DNA of 26,753 nucleotides. Source: Candidatus Pacearchaeota archaeon (GTDB lineage Archaea > Nanobdellota > Nanobdellia > Pacearchaeales > GW2011-AR1). The stretch lies in assembly GCA_003693875.1 (NCBI GenBank), contig RFLO01000013.1:1-26753 (forward strand), read 5' to 3'. Below are positions 20,917-26,753 of this stretch, piece by piece; position 1 is the stretch's first letter; each line of letters starts with the position of its first letter. The notes under the pieces are model-generated. The model searched no databases and was not told the DNA's origin. It saw only the letters and a program-made list of their open reading frames with translations. The translations under genes were made by a program, and so were the position numbers.

Positions 20917-22301
20917 TCTTTGAATATCTCTTTTACAATTTTTCGCCCCCTTTCCTTTGCAAGGCATTTCTGGCAAACTTTTGAACCATCAAGAGATTCT
21001 CCAAAATATTTTGGCTCTGATAAACCATGACACCTAAGACACGCACGAAGGCAACGAACACACCTCTCTTCCCCCGTTGTACAATCAGTTCTCATGTGGT
21101 TTTGGCAGGCAGTGCTCCGGCATCTCTGGCATGTAACAGCACATCTTTGACAAAGTGGCTTTCCGCATGAATTACACGACTTTCTCAAACAACTCGAGCA
21201 AAACTCTTTTGAACATTCTCCACAATGACCTATACAATTATCACAACTCACATGTCCTAAAGCACAAAGATTTAGTCTATTCGTTTCCCTGCCACAGGAT
21301 TCACATAAAAGGCCATCTATTCTTTCAAGCAGCGGATCATAGGAAAGCTCAAGAGAACGGACGCTCTCATCTTTTCGCAATAGTAAGTTAAAAAGAAAAA
21401 CAGGATAGTAAATTACGGCTGTGTTTATGAGGTCGTTGTCAATGTTTAGGCTATGTTTGTGGACCGCATCCCTTATTGTAAACTCTTGTTCTTTTAGAAT
21501 TCTTTCCTTGGATACATCACTTCCAATTTTTACAAGACCCTTCCTTAATCTTTCAAGTTTCCCCCGTATTTTTTCTGCCTCCTCGCCTTCCACTTTGTGC
21601 AACTTTATTTCCAATTCTTTTATTTTTTCGAGGCGGGCATTCAAATCACCTCCAAGTTCAAGAAGTTGTGTTTTATAATGCTCTTTTATTCTCGTAATTT
21701 CCCTTTCTAGTTTTTTTTCGAGCTTTTCCTTTATCTCGCTAACCTTTGGTTCTAAAAGTTCTCTTAACTTATCCCGTGCAGCGTGATAATCTTTTTCAAG
21801 ATGGTCCGCTGACACCTCGCTGCTTTTTCCTTCAACAACACGATATCCCTTAAGGTCTCCTGAAACAACCCGCCCATTATGCACATAAATTTCATTTACC
21901 ACACTTTGGCTTTCATTTAGAAACCTAAACGTTGTCAGAAATGTAAATCGCGAAAAAAAGCAATTTTTATGTTTTTTTAATACATTGCTTATTTTACAAT
22001 TTTTTATGTCAATTGACTTTCGTATTTCTTTTAGAGGCTCTACCTCAAAGTCAATTTTTAAAAGAGTTGTTTTTGCACTTTCCTTCAAGTATCCCGTTAT
22101 TGCAGAAAAAAAATGCGAATCTTTTGAAACATATTCTGCAAACTCTACACCAGGCTTAAAGCTTATCTTATAGGGGCATTTTCTTCCAATATACTTTTCA
22201 AAATCCACGGGAACATTAGAAACAATATAAGAGTCGCCTTCCCTTGTTATTTGGGCGTTTAAGCTCTCAAAAAATTCAACTACGAATCTTTCTATTTCCA
22301 T
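20913..22301 (-). CDS. Coiled-coil protein with a large cysteine-rich zinc-binding C-terminus, 462 aa
   Basis: Three parts are visible. Residues 1-155 form an alpha/beta domain starting with FVVEFFESLNAQITREGD. Residues about 165-270 are a long charged coiled coil (KEKLEKKLEREITRIKEHYK). Residues 333-446 contain 23 cysteines, mostly as CxxC pairs (CESC, CDNC, CGEC, CNSC, CQRC, CVRC, CLRC, CQKC), plus histidines. This is enough for five or more zinc sites, in a pattern like treble-clef, RING or B-box fingers. A role in binding nucleic acid or protein is likely but unproven. There is no transmembrane helix. It has its own promoter and a four-base tail overlap with the membrane protein gene. No family name can be given with confidence. 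Confidence 0.8.
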   Translation of the reverse strand: MEIERFVVEFFESLNAQITREGDSYIVSNVPVDFEKYIGRKCPYKISFKPGVEFAEYVSKDSHFFSAITGYLKESAKTTLLKIDFEVEPLKEIRKSIDIKNCKISNVLKKHKNCFFSRFTFLTTFRFLNESQSVVNEIYVHNGRVVSGDLKGYRVVEGKSSEVSADHLEKDYHAARDKLRELLEPKVSEIKEKLEKKLEREITRIKEHYKTQLLELGGDLNARLEKIKELEIKLHKVEGEEAEKIRGKLERLRKGLVKIGSDVSKERILKEQEFTIRDAVHKHSLNIDNDLINTAVIYYPVFLFNLLLRKDESVRSLELSYDPLLERIDGLLCESCGRETNRLNLCALGHVSCDNCIGHCGECSKEFCSSCLRKSCNSCGKPLCQRCAVTCQRCRSTACQNHMRTDCTTGEERCVRCLRACLRCHGLSEPKYFGESLDGSKVCQKCLAKERGRKIVKEIFKD

Positions 22302-22321
22302 TCCTTTTACAGGTTGCCTTC

Positions 22322-22329
22322 TTTTAATA
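22322..22329 (-). promoter_or_regulatory. TATA box for the coiled-coil/Cys-rich protein gene
   Basis: TATTAAAA on the minus strand, centred 24.5 bases before the ATG at 22301. Confidence 0.55.
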
Positions 22330-22374
22330 AGATTATTGTAGCCAAAAGGATAATCCGTCTTAGTTTCATAAAAC

Positions 22375-22382
22375 TTTTAAAT
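22375..22382 (+). promoter_or_regulatory. TATA box upstream of a leaderless 18-codon ORF
   Basis: TTTTAAAT centred 24.5 bases before the ATG at 22403. It is a better match to the local consensus than the box nearer to deoxyhypusine synthase, so it may be the main promoter of that region. Confidence 0.45.
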
Positions 22383-22402
22383 GAACTGCTATTTTTTAAG
22401 AA

Positions 22403-22459
22403 ATGAAAAAACTTGCTCAATTAATAAAGTATTCTTTTATGCTTGAAGATGCCAATTGA
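22403..22459 (+). CDS. Possible leader peptide / upstream ORF of deoxyhypusine synthase, 18 aa
   Basis: An ATG at leaderless distance from a good TATA box opens an 18-codon frame, MKKLAQLIKYSFMLEDAN, ending in TGA. It overlaps the start of the deoxyhypusine synthase gene by 11 bases in another frame. If translated, it could couple or restrain translation of the enzyme. The peptide is too short to match to anything, and the arrangement may be chance. Low confidence. Confidence 0.25.
   Translation: MKKLAQLIKYSFMLEDAN
22421..22428 (+). promoter_or_regulatory. Candidate TATA box for deoxyhypusine synthase
   Basis: TTAATAAA centred 24.5 bases before the ATG at 22449. It supports that ATG over a TTG six bases earlier. 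Confidence 0.5.
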
Positions 22460-23462
22460 CAAGGAAAAAATAGCAAGAGAAAATATTCTTCGTGAAAGTG
22501 AAGAGGCTATTGGAAAAAGCGTTAGAGGTTATGATTTCGATAATGGGGTTGACTTTGATGAAATTGTTAAATCATTTGAAACCACGGGGGCCCAAGCTAC
22601 CAACCTTTACAAGGCAATTGAAATTATTCGGGAAATGAGAAGAGAAAAAGCCACCATCTACCTCGGGTATACTTCAAACATGGTCACCGGAGGGCTTAGG
22701 GAAGTTTTTAGGTTTCTTGCCAAGCACAAAATGGTTGATGTTATGGTTACAACAGCAGGAGGCATTGAAGAAGACATAATAAAATGTTTAGGAGATTTTA
22801 AAATAGGAGATTTTTTCTTAGAGGGGCGAAAGCTTCGCGAGAAAGGAATTAACCGCGCTGGAAATATCCTTATACCAAATTCAAGATACTGCAGATTTGA
22901 AGAGTTCATAATTCCAATTCTTGAAAAAGAGTACCAAAAACAAAAAAAAGAAGGCAAGATTCTCTCGGCAAGAAAATTAATCTGGCTTCTTGGTGAAAAA
23001 ATAAATAACAAGGATTCAATTTATTTTTGGGCAAACAAAAACAAAATTCCGGTTTTTTGTCCTGCAATCACCGACGGTTCTCTTGGAGATATGATTTACT
23101 TTTTTAAGTCAAGGCACCCAGACTTTATTCTTGATGTCTCCGAGGATATTGTTGAAATGAACAACTCCACAATTGGAAGAGAGAAGACTGGATTAATCAT
23201 TCTTGGAGGCGGCGTTGTAAAGCACCACATCTGCAATGCAAACATGTTTCGCAACGGAGCTGATTTTGCAGTATATATTAATAATGCAGAAGAGCATGAT
23301 GGTTCTGATGCTGGCGCCCGTCCAGACGAAGCTGTCTCATGGGGAAAAATCAGGCCAGATGCTAAAACTGTAAAAGTTTTTGGAGATGCCTCAATAATTT
23401 TTCCAATTGTCGTTTCCCAAACTTTCGCACACAATTTTAATTCTTCAGACGCTCCTGAATAA
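22449..23462 (+). CDS. dys: Deoxyhypusine synthase
   Basis: Transfers a butylamine group from spermidine to a lysine of initiation factor 5A, the first step of hypusine formation, using NAD. Conserved blocks are present: GYTSNMVTGG (residues 73-82), TTAGGIEEDIIK (101-112), NRAGNILIPN (135-144), PAITDGSLGD (205-214), GGGVVKHHICNAN (253-265) and the active-site region ARPDEAVSWGKI, in which Lys300 corresponds to the lysine that forms the enzyme intermediate. At 337 residues it is full length. The aIF5A substrate gene is not in the window. The gene converges on the small RHH unit, with a 26-base overlap. Confidence 0.97.
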   Translation: MPIDKEKIARENILRESEEAIGKSVRGYDFDNGVDFDEIVKSFETTGAQATNLYKAIEIIREMRREKATIYLGYTSNMVTGGLREVFRFLAKHKMVDVMVTTAGGIEEDIIKCLGDFKIGDFFLEGRKLREKGINRAGNILIPNSRYCRFEEFIIPILEKEYQKQKKEGKILSARKLIWLLGEKINNKDSIYFWANKNKIPVFCPAITDGSLGDMIYFFKSRHPDFILDVSEDIVEMNNSTIGREKTGLIILGGGVVKHHICNANMFRNGADFAVYINNAEEHDGSDAGARPDEAVSWGKIRPDAKTVKVFGDASIIFPIVVSQTFAHNFNSSDAPE

Positions 23463-23568
23463 GAAATGCGCGCAGAGCAATTTCCCCCGCGTTCCTTCTC
23501 TTCTTGCGGGATTCAAGAGCACGAAAGAGTTGGCGTGCTTTCTCAATCTTTTTTTCTTCCGCTCTCAT
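23437..23568 (-). CDS. Short basic helical peptide cotranscribed with an RHH protein, 43 aa
   Basis: A 43-codon frame starting MRAEEKKIEKARQLFRALE and ending with ALRAFLIQERLKN. It is strongly helical and basic (many Lys/Arg, amphipathic). Its ATG shares a base with the stop codon of the preceding RHH gene (TAATG), so the two are translationally coupled. It overlaps the end of deoxyhypusine synthase by 26 bases, tail to tail. Such a short partner after a small DNA-binding protein recalls toxin-antitoxin or phage-type regulator pairs, but no toxin fold can be recognised. It may instead be a second subunit or a protein-binding peptide. Confidence 0.5.
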   Translation of the reverse strand: MRAEEKKIEKARQLFRALESRKKRRNAGEIALRAFLIQERLKN

Positions 23569-23735
23569 TATTTCAATTTCGCCCCCTTTTCTTCAAGGAG
23601 TTTCATGACAGCAAAATCAACAAAATTCCTCTTTGACGGAAACCTAACTCTCATTTTTCTCTTAGAAATTAACTGTTCTATTTCCCTGTCAAGCCAACGA
23701 CTTATTCTCACAACAGTATCTTTTCTTTTTTTCAT
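23568..23735 (-). CDS. Ribbon-helix-helix DNA-binding protein, 55 aa
   Basis: A 55-codon gene. The pattern is that of the MetJ/Arc/CopG fold: a short basic strand (KDTVVRIS, residues 5-12), a first helix (WLDREIEQLISKRK), a turn with basic residues, and a second helix (NFVDFAVMKLLEEKGAK). Such proteins bind DNA as dimers through the paired N-terminal strands and often repress their own gene. An inverted repeat lies directly upstream and would be the natural operator. The start ATG is preceded by AAAGGTAAC, an imperfect Shine-Dalgarno match. The second gene of the unit starts on its stop codon. Confidence 0.75.
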   Translation of the reverse strand: MKKRKDTVVRISRWLDREIEQLISKRKMRVRFPSKRNFVDFAVMKLLEEKGAKLK

Positions 23736-23737
23736 AT

Positions 23738-23767
23738 TGGTTACCTTTTATAAACATTTTGTAACCA
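23738..23767. promoter_or_regulatory. Inverted-repeat operator upstream of the RHH gene
   Basis: Two perfect seven-base arms, TGGTTAC (23738-23744) and GTAACCA (23761-23767), are separated by 16 bases, so their centres lie 23 bases apart, about two helical turns. One arm is next to the start codon of the RHH gene and the other lies between the likely TATA box and the transcription start. This is the expected position for autorepression. Confidence 0.6.
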
Positions 23768-23771
23768 TAAG

Positions 23772-23779
23772 TTTATAAA
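23772..23779 (-). promoter_or_regulatory. Candidate TATA box for the RHH unit
   Basis: TTTATAAA, a palindrome, centred about 40 bases before the ATG at 23735. It predicts a start near 23750 and a 15-base leader, unlike the leaderless genes. A second TTTATAAA at 23747-23754 lies between the operator arms and is too close to the ATG for normal use. Confidence 0.45.
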
Positions 23780-23825
23780 ATTAACGGTTTTAACAGCAGT
23801 TGACAAAATTTTAACAATTCAAAAA

Positions 23826-25715
23826 CTATCTCAATCTCACAGTCTCAAGATTTTTCGGAACTACCGTTTCGATTTTATATGAACGATAAATACTTGAAGC
23901 AAAGTCAAGAGCCTTTGATTGTTCCCCGTGGTTTACAATAACTTTTCTTGGTCTGGGTGTTATATTACTCACAAATGCCATCAACTCATTTCTCGATGAA
24001 TGTGCAGAAAACCCTTCAAGAGTTGCTACTTCAAGCTTTATTTCAACTCTTTCTTCCTTTCCTTCAACATTGAATGTCGCCTCTTTTAATCCCTCCTGAA
24101 CCTGCCTTCCAAGAGAACCAGCACCCTGGTAACATACAAAAGCTATCCCATTCTTTTCATTGTCTGCAAGCTCCCTAAAATATTCTACAGATGCCCCGCC
24201 AGCCAACATTCCAGATGTCGCAAGAATTACGCAGGGACCTCCTTCAATTACTGCCTTTCTTTCCTGGGGAGAACCAACCTGCTTGAAAATTTCTGAGAGA
24301 AATGGATTTTTGTCTGAAAAAATTGAAGCCCTTATAGAATTTGAAAGAAAATCTGGATATGCAGTATGTAGCGCATTTATGTCCCAGATCATTCCATCAA
24401 TGTATATTGGAACTTTTGGAAGTTTTCCAAGACGCATTGCCTCATCAAGAACAAGCATAGTTTCTTGGGCCCGTCCAACTCCAAGTTCTGGAATAAGAAG
24501 TTTTCCACCCCTGCCAATTATTTTGTTCACATATTCAATTAATTGTTTTTCAACTTCTCTTCTTGGCGGTGCTACATTTGTCTTTCCCCCATATGTGGAT
24601 TCAACCTGCAATGTCTCAAGTCTTGGAAAATGTGAAGCTGCAGGATCAAGCAGCCTCGACCTTCCAAATTTTGAATCTCCGGTGTAAAGATAGTTATGGA
24701 GGCCATTCCCTATGTTAAAATGAATCATTGCCGAGCCAAGAATGTGGCCTGCATTATAAAAAGTAATCCTCACATCAGGGGTAATATCAGTTACCTCATG
24801 ATAATTTAAGCAAACGGAGTGCTTAACCATCATCCTAACATCTGACGAGCGAAAAAGAGGGGTTGCAGCCTGCTTATAAGCAACACCAATAAAATCAAGA
24901 GCAAGCAAGGCGGCAATGTCTCTTGTCGGCGGCGTCATATAGACCGGACCACGATAGCCCATCTTGTAAAGATACGGAATTAGTCCGGAGTGATCTATGT
25001 GGGCATGCGAAAGCACGATGGCATCAACCGTTGACAAATCAAGTTCGGGAGCTTCAAGATATGGATATTTATCTTTTCCCGTTGAAGAAACATCAATCCC
25101 GCAATCAATCAGAATTCTCGATATTGGAGTCTGGAGAAGAAAACAACTCCTCCCAACCTGCCTACCAGAGCCAAGAGCTGTCAGTCTAACCCACTCTTCA
25201 ATTTTATCAGGATTCCACTCTTTGTATATTTTTTCCCCGATAGAATTTAGAAATTTTTTCCTATAAGAGTTATCCTGATAAAGAACCTCGCGAATCTTCT
25301 CGGTAATCTTTGACCTTATTGCAGAACTTCTTTGAACTTGTGGAGTCCAAAAAGTACTTTTTTTTATCTCTTTTAGAAGAGAGCCTGCCTTTCCGATTGC
25401 AAGCCCAGGCTTTTTTGTTTCTATGACCACAACACTTCTTTGAGGGTCAAAAATTATCTTTGTAAGGTCTGCTTCTTGAGGGATAATCTCGCGAATCTTT
25501 TTTTCAGTCTCCTCCTGACTAAGAAGGATTGATTTATCCGCCCTAAGCTCTATTCTTTTCTTTATAGAATTCACAACTTCTTTTACTGCGGCATCTCCCT
25601 CCCTTAGAAAATCCCTGTCAGAAGTATAGATGACTATGTTTGCACCTTCAAAAATAGTAGATGCAACTACACCTTGCGGTAATTGATTTTCAATTGTCTT
25701 TAAAATGTCCGCCAT
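23826..25715 (-). CDS. fttA: FttA / aCPSF1 beta-CASP ribonuclease (transcription termination factor)
   Basis: Cuts nascent RNA and helps end transcription in archaea. The order of domains is typical: two KH domains (residues about 1-145, with GLAIGKAGSLL in the second), a metallo-beta-lactamase core with the zinc motif SHAHIDHSG (His237, His239, Asp241, His242), NAGHILGS (His324) and TGDSKFG (Asp347), then the beta-CASP part with VESTYGG, ATSGMLAGG, FSAHSSRNEL and VNHGEQ. The 629-residue length is normal. The gene lies seven bases behind the proteasome beta gene and is clearly cotranscribed with it, an association seen in many archaea. Confidence 0.97.
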   Translation of the reverse strand: MADILKTIENQLPQGVVASTIFEGANIVIYTSDRDFLREGDAAVKEVVNSIKKRIELRADKSILLSQEETEKKIREIIPQEADLTKIIFDPQRSVVVIETKKPGLAIGKAGSLLKEIKKSTFWTPQVQRSSAIRSKITEKIREVLYQDNSYRKKFLNSIGEKIYKEWNPDKIEEWVRLTALGSGRQVGRSCFLLQTPISRILIDCGIDVSSTGKDKYPYLEAPELDLSTVDAIVLSHAHIDHSGLIPYLYKMGYRGPVYMTPPTRDIAALLALDFIGVAYKQAATPLFRSSDVRMMVKHSVCLNYHEVTDITPDVRITFYNAGHILGSAMIHFNIGNGLHNYLYTGDSKFGRSRLLDPAASHFPRLETLQVESTYGGKTNVAPPRREVEKQLIEYVNKIIGRGGKLLIPELGVGRAQETMLVLDEAMRLGKLPKVPIYIDGMIWDINALHTAYPDFLSNSIRASIFSDKNPFLSEIFKQVGSPQERKAVIEGGPCVILATSGMLAGGASVEYFRELADNEKNGIAFVCYQGAGSLGRQVQEGLKEATFNVEGKEERVEIKLEVATLEGFSAHSSRNELMAFVSNITPRPRKVIVNHGEQSKALDFASSIYRSYKIETVVPKNLETVRLR

Positions 25716-25722
25716 TTTAGAC

Positions 25723-26388
25723 TTAGTCTTGTTCTTTGTATACTGCTTCCGCTTTTTGTTTTGAAACGTGTTTTATTCCATCTTTGGTTATGGTAAAAAT
25801 GTCAATTCCAAGGCCCGATGCAGTATCCCTTTCAGAAGAAGATTTTATCGCTTCTGCGGCAAGCTTTATCCCCTGTTCGACTGTGATTCCCTTATGGTAT
25901 TGCCTTTCTAAAAGCCCAAGTATGTATGGCATTCCTGACGAAAAATTTGCATCAAAGTCTTCTACTTTCATAGTGCTTCCCGCAGGCTCAATAGAGTAAA
26001 GCTCAAAAGTTTTATCTTCATTTAACCCTCCAACCATTATACCTGCCATAAAAGGAATCATCGATGGCTGGCGAATGTTCCTGTAAGAAATCAGGGCAAC
26101 AAGATTTGCGGCTTCTTTTACCGTTGGCCTCCTTTTATCACGCAATTCTTTAAGCTTCAAGTGGGCGCGAACCATTTTTTTCATTAACTCTATATCCGAT
26201 GCAGTCCCAGTTCCAGATATTACAAGATAATCATTTATCTTTGCAACTTTTTCCTTGTTCTTGTTCATAACTATTCGGCCTCCCGCAGTAGTTTTGCGGT
26301 CTCCAGCCATGACAATACCATCCTTACAAACAATACCAACAAGGCTCGTCCCTGTTGTTAAAATGTTCCCATCAAGATTTCCAGCCAT
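25723..26388 (-). CDS. psmB: Proteasome beta subunit
   Basis: The catalytic subunit of the 20S proteasome, made with a short propeptide. Cleavage between Gly13 and Thr14 exposes Thr as the nucleophile (NILTTG, then TSLVGIVCKDG). Asp30 (GDRK) and Lys47 (EKVAKI) are the likely partners, corresponding to Asp17 and Lys33 of the mature enzyme after a one-residue insertion. The later SGTGTASD stretch and C-terminal region match the family. The length is 221 aa. The residue after the nucleophile is Ser instead of the more common Thr. The FttA gene starts seven bases after its stop, so they form one unit. Confidence 0.96.
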   Translation of the reverse strand: MAGNLDGNILTTGTSLVGIVCKDGIVMAGDRKTTAGGRIVMNKNKEKVAKINDYLVISGTGTASDIELMKKMVRAHLKLKELRDKRRPTVKEAANLVALISYRNIRQPSMIPFMAGIMVGGLNEDKTFELYSIEPAGSTMKVEDFDANFSSGMPYILGLLERQYHKGITVEQGIKLAAEAIKSSSERDTASGLGIDIFTITKDGIKHVSKQKAEAVYKEQD

Positions 26389-26404
26389 TTTAAAATGCGC
26401 AGAA

Positions 26405-26412
26405 TTTATAAG
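26405..26412 (-). promoter_or_regulatory. Candidate TATA box for the psmB-fttA unit
   Basis: CTTATAAA-like sequence on the minus strand, centred about 20 bases before the ATG at 26388. That is closer than the leaderless spacing seen elsewhere. A second AT-rich candidate, CTTTTAAA, overlaps the uvrB stop and would give an 18- to 20-base leader. I cannot decide between them. Confidence 0.3.
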
Positions 26413-26427
26413 ACCTCCTATGAAACA

Positions 26428-26753
26428 CTATTTAAAAGCTTTTTGGTTGATTGCCAGTCTCTTTTCAAGCTCCTTTATTTTTTCTCTTATAACTATTGCA
26501 CGTTCAAAGTCAAGCGAATCTGCAGCCTTCCGCATCTCATCTTCTAAAACAATTATCATATTGGGTATTTGGGCCTTAGGGATGTGCTTGGTATCCTTTA
26601 CCTCGGTTACTTTTTCTTTTATTGGCTTTCTTATCGTCTTTGGTTTTATGCCGTGTTTTTTATTATATTCAATCTGAATCTTCCGCCTTCTCTCGGTTTC
26701 TGCTATCGCTTCCCTCATAGATTTAGTTATTTTATCTGCATAAAGAACCACTC
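26428..26753 (-). CDS. uvrB: Excinuclease ABC subunit B, C-terminal end (5' end outside the window)
   Basis: UvrB is the damage-verifying helicase of bacterial-type nucleotide excision repair. This piece shows the very conserved end of the helicase part, LYADKITKSMREAIAETERR and QIEYNKKHGIKPKTI, followed by a Lys/Pro-rich linker and the C-terminal UVR motif (residues around 80-100, MRKAADSLDFERAIVIREKI), which contacts UvrC. The frame is open to the window edge. The first complete codon inside the window is an internal GTG valine, not a start. UvrABC genes in archaea are thought to come from bacteria by transfer. Confidence 0.93.
   Translation of the reverse strand, partial: VVLYADKITKSMREAIAETERRRKIQIEYNKKHGIKPKTIRKPIKEKVTEVKDTKHIPKAQIPNMIIVLEDEMRKAADSLDFERAIVIREKIKELEKRLAINQKAFK

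Noticed and set aside
24160..24687. Long plus-strand frame antisense to fttA (175 codons)
   Set aside because: It mirrors the codon pattern of fttA, has no promoter or ribosome site, and its peptide is not protein-like in composition.

Overview
The window is chromosomal DNA from an archaeon. The core genes are archaeal in type: initiation factor aIF2 gamma, ribosomal protein S6e, an archaeal/eukaryotic-type prolyl-tRNA synthetase with a C-terminal zinc domain, deoxyhypusine synthase, the FttA/aCPSF1 termination nuclease, a proteasome beta subunit and a Sec11-type signal peptidase. The compact, AT-rich layout, the class III signal-peptide (pilin-like) proteins, the LamG/Ig-like surface proteins and a laterally derived UvrB suggest a small-genome DPANN-type lineage (Woesearchaeota/Pacearchaeota-like). 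The lineage is inference; the domain Archaea is secure.

Layout. 1-2760: end of a membrane protein gene, two divergent membrane protein genes, then aIF2 gamma. 2804-4165: a secreted repeat protein convergent with S6e. 4248-9864: a tight five-gene operon of proteins with pilin-like N-termini. Its fourth member is a 1136-residue protein whose von Willebrand A domain is interrupted by a LamG domain plus a cysteine-rich insertion. 9861-14111 (minus): a signal peptidase on its own promoter, and a 943-residue anchored LamG/Ig-like surface protein followed by a circularly permuted GTPase. 14199-19323: a Nudix hydrolase, a nucleotidyltransferase-fold protein, a 91-residue unknown, ProRS, a VanZ-like protein and a membrane-anchored unknown. 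19422-19493: tRNA-Arg(UCG), followed by about 430 bases without a convincing gene. 19933-22301: two small membrane proteins and a coiled-coil/cysteine-rich protein. 22449-23735: deoxyhypusine synthase, convergent with a two-gene unit encoding a ribbon-helix-helix protein (55 residues) and a 43-residue basic peptide, behind a clear inverted-repeat operator. 23826-26753 (minus): FttA, proteasome beta and the C-terminal end of UvrB.

A strong regulatory regularity runs through the window. Almost every first gene of a transcription unit has a TATA-like octamer centred 24.5-27.5 bases upstream of its start codon, as expected for leaderless archaeal mRNAs. I used this spacing to correct several start codons. 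A gene inside the pilin operon instead has a near-perfect Shine-Dalgarno sequence.

The most interesting candidates are: the pilin-like operon with its nested vWA/LamG/Cys-rich protein, which resembles a TadG-like adhesion module; the self-contained RHH/peptide unit with its operator; loss of the zinc-knuckle cysteines in aIF2 gamma; and a leaderless 18-codon ORF overlapping the start of deoxyhypusine synthase.
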